Positions 6,436-15,765 of a stretch of DNA of 22,957 nucleotides are shown here, in pieces. Origin of the DNA: Thermoanaerobacterales bacterium. Its GTDB lineage: Bacteria; Actinomycetota; Acidimicrobiia; Acidimicrobiales; JACDCH01. The notes under the pieces were generated by a model that was not told where the DNA came from, did not search any database, and saw nothing but the letters and a program-made list of their open reading frames with translations. The DNA lies in assembly GCA_017577565.1 (NCBI GenBank), contig PKRH01000051.1, positions 1 to 22,957 of the forward strand. The letters are read 5' to 3'. Both the position numbers and the translations under genes were made by a program. Position 1 is the stretch's first letter, and each line of letters opens with the position of its first letter.

Positions 6436-7731
6436 ATGGCCGCCCGACCGCCGAGCCCCCCGTCGCGCCTGCCGGGCCTCCCGCCCGACCTCGTGCGCCT
6501 GCCGCACGAGGGCCTCGTCGCGGGCGTGTGCGCCGGTGTCGCCCGCTGGCTGGGGGTCGACCCCGTCGTCATCCGGCTGGCGACCGTGGTCCTGGCGCTG
6601 GCCAACGGCGTGGGGGCGCTGGCCTACCTGGTGGCGTGGGCCGTGCTGCCCACCGGGGGCCCGGCGGGCGAGCCGGCCGTCGGTGGGCGGGCGGCCGCCC
6701 CGGTCGAGGACGCCCGCCGCAGCGGCGAGCTGGCGCTCGCCGTCGGCGCCATCACGATCGGCCTGGTCATGCTCGTGAGCTGGTCGGTGCCGTTCTTCCC
6801 GGACCGGCTCGTCTGGCCCGCGGTCGTCGTCGCCACCGGCGCCGGCCTCGTGCTGACCCGGGCCGGCGACAGCGAGCGGGCCCGGTGGCTCGAGCTGGCC
6901 GGCCGGCTGCCCGGCAACCCGGTCGAGGCCCTGCGCGGCGGCGGCTGGCTCTGGGTGCGGGTGATCGCCGGCGGGGCGCTGCTCGTCACCGGCCTCGGCC
7001 TCTTCCTCGCCGCCAACCAGGCCGTCGCCGGCGTCGTCGGCCAGGTCGGCGTCGCCGTGCTCGCCACCGCTCTCGGGGCGGGGCTCCTGTTCGGGCCGTG
7101 GATCGTGCGCCTCGCCGCCGAGCTGCGGGCCGAGCGGCGCGAGCGGATCCGCACCGAGGAGCGGGCGGAGATGGCCGCGCACCTGCACGACTCCGTGCTG
7201 CAGACGCTGGCGCTCATCCAGCGGGAGCCCGGCGTGCCCGCGCCGGCCCGCAGCCTCGCCCGCCGCCAGGAGCGCGAGCTGCGCGCCTGGCTCTACCGGG
7301 ACGCGCGACCCGGCGGCGACGACGAGCCCGCCACGCTGTCGGCCGCGCTGGACCGGCTCGTCGACGAGGTCGAGGTCGACCACCGGGGGGTCGAGGTCGA
7401 CGTCGTGCGGGTCGGCGACTGCCCCCTCGACGACGGCGTCGCCGCCCTGGTGCGGGCCGTGCGGGAGGCCGTGGTCAACGCCGCCAAGCACAGCGGCGCG
7501 CCCGAGGTGTCGGTCTACGTCGAGGTCGGCGAGGACGCCGTCGAGGCGTTCGTGCGCGACCGGGGCCGGGGCTTCGACCCCGCCACGGTCGACGGCGACC
7601 GGCGGGGCATCGCCGAGTCGATCGTCAACCGGATGGCCCGCCACGGCGGCGCCGCCGAGGTGCAGAGCGCGCCCGGCGAGGGCACCGAGGTGAGCCTGCG
7701 GGTGGCCCGGGGCCGGGCGGAGGCGTCGTGA
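6436..7731 (+). CDS. PspC-domain sensor histidine kinase (NarL-partner type)
   Basis: A 431-residue membrane kinase. Residues about 22-72 form a PspC domain (GLVAGVCAGVARWLG) closely like the one in the divergent gene. More membrane helices lie near 98-116, 126-141, 174-193 and 203-223. The HisKA_3 dimerisation helix holds phospho-acceptor H251 (HLHDSVLQ). The HATPase domain has an N-box with N348 (REAVVNAAKH) and the G-box DRGRGF. There is no extracellular sensor domain, so it probably senses within the membrane or through the PspC partner. The ATG at 6436 is the only sensible in-frame start. The stop overlaps the regulator's GTG by 4 nt (GTGA), showing translational coupling. Confidence 0.92.
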   Translation: MAARPPSPPSRLPGLPPDLVRLPHEGLVAGVCAGVARWLGVDPVVIRLATVVLALANGVGALAYLVAWAVLPTGGPAGEPAVGGRAAAPVEDARRSGELALAVGAITIGLVMLVSWSVPFFPDRLVWPAVVVATGAGLVLTRAGDSERARWLELAGRLPGNPVEALRGGGWLWVRVIAGGALLVTGLGLFLAANQAVAGVVGQVGVAVLATALGAGLLFGPWIVRLAAELRAERRERIRTEERAEMAAHLHDSVLQTLALIQREPGVPAPARSLARRQERELRAWLYRDARPGGDDEPATLSAALDRLVDEVEVDHRGVEVDVVRVGDCPLDDGVAALVRAVREAVVNAAKHSGAPEVSVYVEVGEDAVEAFVRDRGRGFDPATVDGDRRGIAESIVNRMARHGGAAEVQSAPGEGTEVSLRVARGRAEAS

Positions 7732-8417
7732 CGGCGGCGAGCGGCGGGGCCGGGACCGCCACCGGGCCCGTCCGGGTCTTCCTCGTCGACGACCACCGGC
7801 TGTTCCTGGCCGGCGTGCGGGCCGAGCTGTCCGGGCGCGAGGACGTCGACATCGAGATCGTCGGCGACGCGGTCGACGTGGAGTCGGCCGTCGAGGGCAT
7901 CCGGGCCACCCGCCCCGACGTCGTGCTGCTCGACGTGCGCCTGCCCGGGGGCGGCGGCCAGGCGGTCATCGAGGCCGTGCGGCCCGGGCTGCCCGAGGTG
8001 CTGTTCCTGGCGCTGTCGGTCAGCGACGCCGCCGAGGACGTCATCGCGGTCATCCGGGCCGGCGCCCGGGGCTACGTCACCAAGACGATCTCGCCCGACG
8101 AGCTGGCCGCGGCCATCGTGCGGGTGCGAGACGGCGACGCGGTGTTCTCGCCCCGCCTCGCGGGCTTCGTCCTCGACGCCTTCGCGGCCGCGCTGCCGCC
8201 CGGTGCCGCGGTCGACCCCGAGCTCGACCAGCTCACGCCCCGGGAGCGGGAGGTCCTCCGCCTGCTGGCCCGGGGCTACACCTACAAGGAGATCGCCCGC
8301 CGCCTCGGCGTGTCGGTGAAGACGGTCGAGACCCACGTGTCGTCGGTGCTGCGCAAGCTGCAGCTCTCCAGCCGACACGAGCTCACCCGGTGGGCCACCG
8401 ACCGCCGGCTCGTCTGA
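7728..8417 (+). CDS. NarL/LuxR-type response regulator
   Basis: A 229-residue cytosolic transcription factor. The receiver domain (about 15-135) has the acidic pair in FLVDDHR, phospho-acceptor D69 (LLDVRLPG) and conserved K119 (YVTKTIS). The C-terminal LuxR helix-turn-helix lies at about 165-225 (LTPREREVLRLLARG, then SVKTVETHVSSVLRKL). It starts inside the stop of the kinase gene, so the two are certainly one unit. Its probable target is the inverted repeat at 6357-6392, controlling both divergent arms; this is inferred from position only. Confidence 0.94.
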   Translation: MTAASGGAGTATGPVRVFLVDDHRLFLAGVRAELSGREDVDIEIVGDAVDVESAVEGIRATRPDVVLLDVRLPGGGGQAVIEAVRPGLPEVLFLALSVSDAAEDVIAVIRAGARGYVTKTISPDELAAAIVRVRDGDAVFSPRLAGFVLDAFAAALPPGAAVDPELDQLTPREREVLRLLARGYTYKEIARRLGVSVKTVETHVSSVLRKLQLSSRHELTRWATDRRLV

Positions 8418-8454
8418 ACCGGGAACCGCCTCGGACCGCGCCGCGGACCGGCCG

Positions 8455-8460
8455 TAGGGT
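8455..8460 (+). promoter_or_regulatory. Leaderless -10 box (TAGGGT) for the methyltransferase
   Basis: TAGGGT ends 6 nt before the ATG at 8467, close to the 7-nt spacing of the other boxes. No -35 is evident. Confidence 0.5.
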
Positions 8461-8466
8461 CGGGGC

Positions 8467-9582
8467 ATGAGCGCTGCGTCCCCGACCACGCACACCCCGA
8501 GCCCCGACGAGGTCCGGTGGTTCGCCCGCCGGGTCGCGGACCAGATGTCGGGCGCGGTCACCGCCGCCATGATCCACCTCGGCGACCGCCTCGGCCTCTA
8601 CGCCGCGCTGCACGAGATCGGTGAGCCGTGCACCGCGGCGGCGTTGGCCGCGCGGTGCGGGCTGGTCGAGCGGTGGGTCCGGGAGTGGGCGGCGAACCAG
8701 GCGGCGGCCGGGCTGCTCGTGCTCGAGGCCGGGCCGGGAGACGAACCCGGCGACGAGCGGTTCGCCCTGGCCCCGGCGGCCGTGCCGGTCCTGGTCGACC
8801 GCGACGACGAGTCCCACCTCGCCGGTCTCTTCCACCAGCTGCCCCAGACCATGGCCCGCCTCGTCGACCTGCCCAAGAGCTTCCGCACCGGTCTCGGTCG
8901 CGACTACGACGACCTCGGGCCCGAGGCCGCCGAGGGCATCGAGCGCAACTTCGAGCCCTGGCTGCGCCGGCACCTGGTCGACGACGTGCTGCCGCTGGTG
9001 GACGGCGTCACCGAGCGGCTGGCCGCCGGGGCCGCGGCGGCGGACGTCGGCTGCGGCACCGGCGGCGCGGTGCTGTGCCTCGCCCGGGCGTTCCCGGCCG
9101 CCCGGGTCACCGGCTACGACATCTCCCGGCACGCCCTCGACCGGGCCCGGCGCCGCCTGGCCGACAGCGGGCTGACCAACGCGACGTTCCACGACCCCCG
9201 CACCCGCCCCCTGCCCGAGGACGGCTCGCTCGCGCTGGTCACCACCATCGGGTGCCTCCACGACATGACCGATCCGGCCTCGGTCGTGCGATCGATCCGG
9301 CGGGCGCTCGCCGACGACGGCGCCTGGCTGATCGTCGACATCGAGGCGCACGAGACGCTGGCCGCCAACATCGAGCGCAACCCGATGGCGGCGATGATGT
9401 ACGGCACCAGCGTGCTGACGTGCCTGCCCTCCGGCCTGTCGGAACCGGGCGGTGCGGGGCTGGGCACCCTCGGGCTGACGCCGCGGCGGGCCGAGGAGAT
9501 GGCCCGGGCGGCGGGCTTCACCCGCTTCCGGCGGCTGGACGTCGACCACCCGGTCGACGCGTTCTACGAGGTCCGGCCCTAG
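8467..9582 (+). CDS. SAM-dependent methyltransferase with N-terminal winged helix (Rv2258c-like)
   Basis: A 371-residue class I methyltransferase. The N-terminal part (about 20-100) is a winged-helix dimerisation domain of the kind found in small-molecule O-methyltransferases (LGLYAALHEIGEPCTAAALA). The Rossmann domain begins near 185, with motif I DVGCGTGGAV from D193, motif II near VTGYDISRHAL, and a post-motif segment LVTTIGCLHDM. Length and layout resemble mycobacterial Rv2258c, often mislabelled a transcriptional regulator. The substrate is unknown. It is a single gene with its own leaderless-type promoter, convergent with the next gene. Confidence 0.87.
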   Translation: MSAASPTTHTPSPDEVRWFARRVADQMSGAVTAAMIHLGDRLGLYAALHEIGEPCTAAALAARCGLVERWVREWAANQAAAGLLVLEAGPGDEPGDERFALAPAAVPVLVDRDDESHLAGLFHQLPQTMARLVDLPKSFRTGLGRDYDDLGPEAAEGIERNFEPWLRRHLVDDVLPLVDGVTERLAAGAAAADVGCGTGGAVLCLARAFPAARVTGYDISRHALDRARRRLADSGLTNATFHDPRTRPLPEDGSLALVTTIGCLHDMTDPASVVRSIRRALADDGAWLIVDIEAHETLAANIERNPMAAMMYGTSVLTCLPSGLSEPGGAGLGTLGLTPRRAEEMARAAGFTRFRRLDVDHPVDAFYEVRP

Positions 9583-9626
9583 CGGCCCCGACCCTGGGTC
9601 CTGCCCTCACGGTCCTCGCGGCGGCC

Positions 9627-10772
9627 TCACCCCGACAGGTCGGCGCGGGCGCACCGGGGCGTCGCCGAGATTGGGTTGCACCGGGCGGCGCCGTCGCCGG
9701 GCAGGTCGACGACGTAGCCGGTGCCCAGCCGCTCGTCGGGCCAGACGTAGTCGGTCGACACGAAGTGCGCCCCGCTGGCCAGCGCGGCGTCCCGGCGGGT
9801 GGTGTCGCCACTCCGGGCCTCCCGGGTGTCCGCGTCCGCCCGGGTCCGCACGAGGAAGCCCTCCTCGACCAGGGCCCGGATGCGGTCGCCGTCGCGGATC
9901 GGGTCGTTGACCACGAACACCGCGGCGTCCGGGTCGGTCTCCGGCACGTCGACGAAGAGCAGCCGGTCGTCGAGGTCGGGCACGAGGGCGCGGTAGGTGT
10001 CGCGCTTCGCGCCCGTGTCGTCGAGCACGAACATGACCTTGCCCCGCGCCTCGTCGAGCGTGGGCCAGCGGCCGGCCCGCACGGCGGCGGCCAGGGTGCG
10101 GTGGGGGCCCCGCACGTCCCCCGGGGTCAGGATCCGCTCCTCGGGGAACACCGCCCGGATCTCCTCCTCGAGTCGGGCGAACGCGGCCGCGTCCCAGGAC
10201 GGGGGCACGACGAAGCCGAACCCCGGGTCGGGGATCGGGCCGTCCTTGGCCTCGACCTGGATGGTGACCGGCAGGTGGTCGGGGTGGGCGTCGGACCACT
10301 CGCGCACGTCGGTGAGGCAGGCGGTGAAGGTCGCGCACGTCGAGCGGAAGTCGACCTCCTGGACGTGCAGCACCTTCAGGCCGGGCTCGGACAGCGCGGG
10401 GTCGACCGGCGCCAGCCCGAGGACCGGGCCGAGCACCGGCGAGGCGTAGAGGCCGCCGTCGGGCTCGTCGACGAACACGTCGAGCTCGACCTGGCGCACG
10501 CCGGCGTCGAGCTGCTCGCCGAGCGGCCGGTGCGTGTACCGGAACCCCAGCGCCTGCTCGCCGAGGAACGCCGTCAGGGCGTCCATGAGCACCGGCTCGG
10601 GCTCGACGTGGTAGCTGTTGTGCGAGGCCAGCACCTGGATCTCGTTCAGGCGCACCGGCGGGCCCTCGCCCCGGCCGCCCGGCCGCCCGCCGCCCGGCGT
10701 GCGGCAGGCCGCCACGAGCACCACGGCCGCGGCGAGCAGCGCCGCGGTCCGCCGCTGCCACACCCCCCTCAT
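9627..10772 (-). CDS. Secreted lipoprotein, PI-PLC-C1-like phosphodiesterase
   Basis: A 381-residue exported lipoprotein with a calcium-dependent phosphoinositide-phospholipase-C-like fold. The signal peptide (basic RR, hydrophobic 9-20) ends in lipobox VAAC with lipidated C23. The catalytic domain starts with QVLASHNSYH (H51 is the likely first catalytic His), followed by the acidic strand QVELDVF, a second His in KVLHVQEVDF, and GKVMFVLDD. The C-terminal part reads STDYVWPDE, typical of this family. The ATG at 10772 is chosen because it puts the signal peptide at the N terminus; 46 extra upstream codons would spoil it. It would act on phospholipid or glycophospholipid head groups outside the membrane; the true substrate is unknown. 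It is divergent from the ABC operon. Confidence 0.85.
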   Translation of the reverse strand: MRGVWQRRTAALLAAAVVLVAACRTPGGGRPGGRGEGPPVRLNEIQVLASHNSYHVEPEPVLMDALTAFLGEQALGFRYTHRPLGEQLDAGVRQVELDVFVDEPDGGLYASPVLGPVLGLAPVDPALSEPGLKVLHVQEVDFRSTCATFTACLTDVREWSDAHPDHLPVTIQVEAKDGPIPDPGFGFVVPPSWDAAAFARLEEEIRAVFPEERILTPGDVRGPHRTLAAAVRAGRWPTLDEARGKVMFVLDDTGAKRDTYRALVPDLDDRLLFVDVPETDPDAAVFVVNDPIRDGDRIRALVEEGFLVRTRADADTREARSGDTTRRDAALASGAHFVSTDYVWPDERLGTGYVVDLPGDGAARCNPISATPRCARADLSG

Positions 10773-10864
10773 GGCCGCAGCTTGCCAGATGCCGGCCGGT
10801 CGCGCCCGGCCCGCCCGGTCCGGACGGCGGGGGTGGCCACCGAGCGTGGTCGGTCCGCTGCCTG

Positions 10865-10893
10865 TTGACAGGATTCCAGCGTGGCCATAGGTT
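10865..10893 (+). promoter_or_regulatory. Sigma-70-type promoter of the peptide ABC operon
   Basis: A consensus -35 TTGACA (10865-10870), a 17-bp spacer and -10 TAGGTT (10888-10893) form the best classical promoter in the window. Transcription would begin near 10900, leaving a 5' leader of about 30-60 nt, unlike the leaderless genes nearby. Confidence 0.75.
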
Positions 10894-10902
10894 CGCAGTC
10901 GT

Positions 10903-10918
10903 TGTGACACAGGTCACG
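10903..10918. promoter_or_regulatory. CRP/GlxR-like operator
   Basis: TGTGACACAGGTCACG matches the CRP-family pattern TGTGA-N6-TCACA at nine of ten defined positions. It lies just downstream of the predicted start of transcription, where a bound regulator would block the promoter. The regulator itself is not in the window. Confidence 0.55.
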
Positions 10919-10962
10919 ACCGAGGTCGGGTGACCGGCCGCGACAGCGACCAAGGGGGCGAC

Positions 10963-12711
10963 GTGGGGTCGACAGGCACGGGGGGCACGCCCGGTCGACG
11001 GCGGGCGGGGGACCGCTGGGGCGGGCGCACGGATCGCACGGATCGACGGACCGATCGGGTCGGCGCGGCGCGGCGGTGGTCCCGCCGTCCCGCCCCGACG
11101 TGGCTCGCGGCCCTGCTGGCGCTGGCGCTGGTGGCCGCCGCGTGCGGCGGGGGCGGCGACAGCGACGGCGGGGCCACGGGCGACGAGGACGCGGGCGACC
11201 CGACGCCCGGCGGGCGGATCGTCTACGGGCTCGAGGCCGAGACCATCGACGGCTGGTGCCTGCCCGAGGCCCAGCTCGCCATCAGCGGGATCATGGTGGC
11301 GACGACGATCTACGACACCCTGACCCGCCCCAACGCCGAGGGCGAGATGGAGCCGTGGCTCGCCGAGTCCGTCGAGCCCAACGAGGACCACACGCAGTGG
11401 ACGATCCGCCTCCGCGAGGGCGTGAAGTTCCACGACGGCTCCGACCTCACCGCCGAGGTCGTGAAGAACAACCTCGACGCCTACCGGGGCGCGTACCCGG
11501 CCCGGGCGCCCCAGCTCTTCATCTTCGTGTTCCAGCCCATCGAGAGCGTCGAGGTCGTCGACCCGCTGACGGTGCAGGTCAACCTCAAGCAGCCGTGGGT
11601 CAGCTTCGACGCCGCCCTCCACGGCAGCGGGCGGGTGGGCATCATGGCCCAGGCCCAGCTCGACGACACCCGGACCTGCGCCGAGAACCTGATCGGCACG
11701 GGCCCGTTCCGCTTCGTCGAGTGGGTGCCCAACCAGCACCTCCGGGCCGAGCGGTTCGAGGACTACTGGGCCACCGACGCGGCGGGTGAGCAGCTGCCCT
11801 ACGCCGACGAGATCGAGTTCCGGCCGATCGTCGAGGTCGACCAGCGGCTCAACGCGCTGCAGTCGGGCGAGATCAACGCCATGCACACGTCCGACCCGCA
11901 GACCATCGACGAGCTGCGGGACCTGGACGAGGCGGGTGAGGTCAACGCCTTCGAGTCGAGCGAGTTCGGCGAGGTCTCCTACGTGATGCTCAACTCGTCG
12001 AAGCCGCCGTTCGACAACATCACGGCTCGCCGGGCCCTGGCCCACGCCCTGGACTTCGAGGAGTTCAACGCCATCCTGGGCGCCGGCATCCTCGAGCAGG
12101 CCTCGGGGCCGTTCGCCCCCGGGAACATCGGCCACCTGGAGGACACCGGCTTCCCGACCTACGACCCCGAGGAGGCCGAGCGCCTCGTCGAGGAGTACGA
12201 GGAGGAGACCGGCCGGCCGCTGTCGTTCACCTACACGACGACCCAGGCCCAGGCGACCCTGGCCCAGGCCCAGCTGCTGAAGGAGCAGGCCGAGGAGGTC
12301 GGCATGGAGGTCGAGATCATCGGCGTCGACCAGTCGACCCAGATCGACAGCGCCCTCCAGGGCGACTTCGAGGCCATCGGCTGGCGCAACCACCCCGGCG
12401 GCGACCCCGACGGCCAGTACAACTGGTGGAAGTCGGGCTCGCCGGTGAACTTCGGGCGGTTCAACGACCCCGAGATCGACGAGCTGCTCGACCGGGGGCG
12501 CACGACCGTCGAGGGGCGCGAGGAGATCTACGAGCAGCTCAACGAGCGGTTCGCCGAGCAGGTCTGGAACATCTGGATCTACTACACGCCCTGGACGGTC
12601 GCGACCGCGCCCGACGTGCACGGGGTCCCCGGCGAGGGGCCGAGCGCGCCCGAGCCGTTCCCCGGCCTCGCGACCGGTCACCCGGTGATGTACATGTGGG
12701 TCGAGCAGTAG
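10963..12711 (+). CDS. Dipeptide/oligopeptide ABC transporter substrate-binding lipoprotein (SBP family 5)
   Basis: The binding protein of the importer encoded by the next four genes; it would be anchored outside the membrane and deliver peptides or a similar solute. From the GTG at 10963 it is 582 residues. A hydrophobic segment (about 47-60) ends in lipobox VAAAC, giving lipidated C61, followed by a Gly/Asp-rich tether. The mature part has family-5 features (PWLAESVEPNEDHTQWTIRL, LREGVKFHDGSDLTAEVV, NLIGTGPFRFVEW). The signal peptide has an unusual long Arg/Asp-rich n-region, partly from a tandem CACGGATCG repeat at 11028-11045. The 10963 start has AAGGGGG 4 nt upstream; a GTG at 10930 is an in-frame alternative adding 11 residues. 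Substrate is not readable from sequence. Confidence 0.92.
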   Translation: MGSTGTGGTPGRRRAGDRWGGRTDRTDRRTDRVGAARRWSRRPAPTWLAALLALALVAAACGGGGDSDGGATGDEDAGDPTPGGRIVYGLEAETIDGWCLPEAQLAISGIMVATTIYDTLTRPNAEGEMEPWLAESVEPNEDHTQWTIRLREGVKFHDGSDLTAEVVKNNLDAYRGAYPARAPQLFIFVFQPIESVEVVDPLTVQVNLKQPWVSFDAALHGSGRVGIMAQAQLDDTRTCAENLIGTGPFRFVEWVPNQHLRAERFEDYWATDAAGEQLPYADEIEFRPIVEVDQRLNALQSGEINAMHTSDPQTIDELRDLDEAGEVNAFESSEFGEVSYVMLNSSKPPFDNITARRALAHALDFEEFNAILGAGILEQASGPFAPGNIGHLEDTGFPTYDPEEAERLVEEYEEETGRPLSFTYTTTQAQATLAQAQLLKEQAEEVGMEVEIIGVDQSTQIDSALQGDFEAIGWRNHPGGDPDGQYNWWKSGSPVNFGRFNDPEIDELLDRGRTTVEGREEIYEQLNERFAEQVWNIWIYYTPWTVATAPDVHGVPGEGPSAPEPFPGLATGHPVMYMWVEQ

Positions 12712-12729
12712 GGCGGTGGGGCAGCGCCG

Positions 12730-13680
12730 ATGCGGTTGATCCTGCGCCGTCTCGTCCACCTGGCGGTGGTGCTGTTCCTCGTCACGCTGTTCGTGGCGCT
12801 GCTCACCGCCATGCTGCCGGGCGACCCGGTCGACGCCATCGCCGGCTTCGCCAGCGAGGAGCAGCGGGAGGCCCTGCGCGAGGAGCTGGGCCTCGACGAC
12901 CCGGTGCCCGTCCAGTACGTGCGGTGGATGGGCGACTTCGTGACCGGTGACCTCGGCGGCTACTACACGGTCACCGGCGAGCGGCCGGTCATGGACCGGG
13001 TCCGGGACTCGCTGCCGGTGTCGCTCCAGCTCATGGTGTACGCGCAGGTGCTGGCGCTGGCCGTGGCCATCCCGGCCGGCGTCCTCACCGCCTACCGGGC
13101 GGGCAGCCGGGGCGACCGCATCGCCAACGCCACCGCCTTCGGGATGCTGGCGATCCCGAACTTCGCGCTGGCCCTCGTGCTCGCCTACTACGTCGGCGTC
13201 GAGCTCGGGTGGCTGCCCGTCAGCGGCTACGTGCGACCGAGCGAGGACCTCGTCGAGCACCTCCGGCGCATGGCCATGCCGGCGATCAGCCTCGCCGTGG
13301 GCCAGATCGCCGTCTACATGCGGCTGCTGCGCAGCGACATGATCGCCACGCTGCAGGAGGACTTCATCACCATGGCCAAGGCGAAGGGGGTGTCGCCCCG
13401 GCGGGTGCTGTGGCGGCACGCGCTGCGCCCGTCGAGCCTGACGCTGCTGACCGTCGCCGGCCTCAACGTCGGCACGCTCATCGGCGGCGCGGTCGTCGTC
13501 GAGGTCATCTTCTCGCTGCCGGGCATCGGGCTGCTGCTCTACGAGGCGATCGTCTCCCGCCAGTACGTCGCCCTGCAGAGCCTGGTGGCGATCATCGCCG
13601 TGGGCTACGTGCTCATCAACTTCCTGGTGGACGTGCTCTACGCCGTCCTCGACCCGAGGATCCGCCATGCCCGCGCCTGA
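12730..13680 (+). CDS. Peptide ABC transporter permease, DppB type
   Basis: A 316-residue inner-membrane permease with six expected helices; the first starts near residue 8, followed by the family's large outside loop (residues about 35-95). The EAA loop that contacts the ATPase reads FITMAKAKGVSPRRVLWRHA around residues 212-232. It lies 18 bp after the binding-protein gene, and its end overlaps the next permease gene by 14 nt, so the operon is tightly coupled. Confidence 0.95.
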   Translation: MRLILRRLVHLAVVLFLVTLFVALLTAMLPGDPVDAIAGFASEEQREALREELGLDDPVPVQYVRWMGDFVTGDLGGYYTVTGERPVMDRVRDSLPVSLQLMVYAQVLALAVAIPAGVLTAYRAGSRGDRIANATAFGMLAIPNFALALVLAYYVGVELGWLPVSGYVRPSEDLVEHLRRMAMPAISLAVGQIAVYMRLLRSDMIATLQEDFITMAKAKGVSPRRVLWRHALRPSSLTLLTVAGLNVGTLIGGAVVVEVIFSLPGIGLLLYEAIVSRQYVALQSLVAIIAVGYVLINFLVDVLYAVLDPRIRHARA

Positions 13681-14640
13681 CGGTGGCCTCGACCTCGAGC
13701 CGGCGGCCACCCTGGCGCCCGGCGGCGCCCCGGCCGCCACCCGCGAGCCGGTCGACGCCGCCACGGGCGCGGCGACGCCCACCGGCGGGCGGTGGTCCCG
13801 CCAGGGGCGGCTGGGGTGGTTCGGCGTGCTCGCCATCGCCTGGCTGGCGTTCGTCACGCTCGCCGCGGTGCTCGCCCCCGTCCTGCCGCTCGACGACCCC
13901 AACGAGAACGTCGCCGCCATCGTCAACCAGGGCCCGGGGACCGACGGGCACCTGCTGGGCGGCGACGCCCTCGGGCGCGACCTGCTGAGCCGCATGGTCT
14001 GGGGCGGCCGGGCGTCGCTGCTGCTCGGCGTGGCCTCGGTCTCGCTCGGCATGGTGGTCGGCGGGCTGCTCGGCCTCGTCGCCGGCTACCACCGCGGGCG
14101 GGTCGACACGGTGGTGGCGGGCGCCTTCGACGTGTTGCTGTCGTTCCCGCAGCTCATCCTGGCGGTCACGCTGGTGACGGTCTTCGCCAGCGGCCAGGGC
14201 GTCAGCTCGACCCGCCGCATGGTCGTGCTGATCCTCGCCCTCGGGCTGGTGTCGGTGCCCGTGCTCGGCCGGATCGCCCGGGCCAACGCGCTGGCCTGGA
14301 GCCAGCGGGAGTTCGTCACCGCGGCGCGGGCCGTGGGCGCACGCGACCGCTCGATCATGTTCGGCGAGGTGCTGCCCAACGTGCTGCCGGCGATGTTCTC
14401 GATCGCCCTGCTCGGCATCGCCGTCGTGATCGTCGTCGAGGGCGGGCTCAGCCTGCTGGGCGTGGGCGTGCAGCTGCCCACCCCGTCGTGGGGGAACGTG
14501 CTGGCCGAGGGGCGGTCCGAGCTGCGCCAGGCGCCCCACATCGTCATGGTGCCGACCGTCGTCATCTTCCTGACCGTCCTGTCCCTCAACTACCTGGGCG
14601 ACGTCGTCCGCGCCCGGTTCGACGTGCGGGAGAGCGCGCT

Positions 14641-14644
<4 letters not shown>
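13667..14644 (+). CDS. Peptide ABC transporter permease, DppC type
   Basis: A 325-residue partner permease. It has an Ala/Pro/Gly-rich cytoplasmic N-terminal tail of about 45 residues, then a first helix (WFGVLAIAWLAFVTLAAVLA), the DppC-type segment LGGDALGRDLLSRMVWGGR, and an EAA loop near 214-239 (EFVTAARAVGARDRSIMFGE). It starts inside dppB and its stop overlaps the GTG of the following ATPase gene. The two permeases form the heterodimeric channel. Confidence 0.95.

Positions 14645-15764
<1,120 letters not shown>

Positions 15765-15765
<1 letters not shown>

Noticed and set aside
6333..6605. N-terminal extension of the PspC gene to 6605
   Set aside because: The extra 91 codons run antisense into the kinase gene and give a low-complexity sequence. 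The PspC domain is complete from the ATG at 6332.
10773..10910. 46-codon extension of the phospholipase lipoprotein
   Set aside because: It would bury the lipoprotein signal peptide behind a non-conserved Arg/Pro/Gly stretch and run over the divergent ABC promoter.
11028..11045. Tandem CACGGATCG repeat as a regulatory element
   Set aside because: It is only two copies inside the coding n-region of the binding protein, with no symmetry or promoter nearby. I treat it as coding slippage.
9607..14052. Long - strand open frame of about 1480 codons
   Set aside because: It lies opposite the recognised methyltransferase end, binding protein and permease genes, and overlaps the phospholipase gene in another frame. 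No domain is visible.
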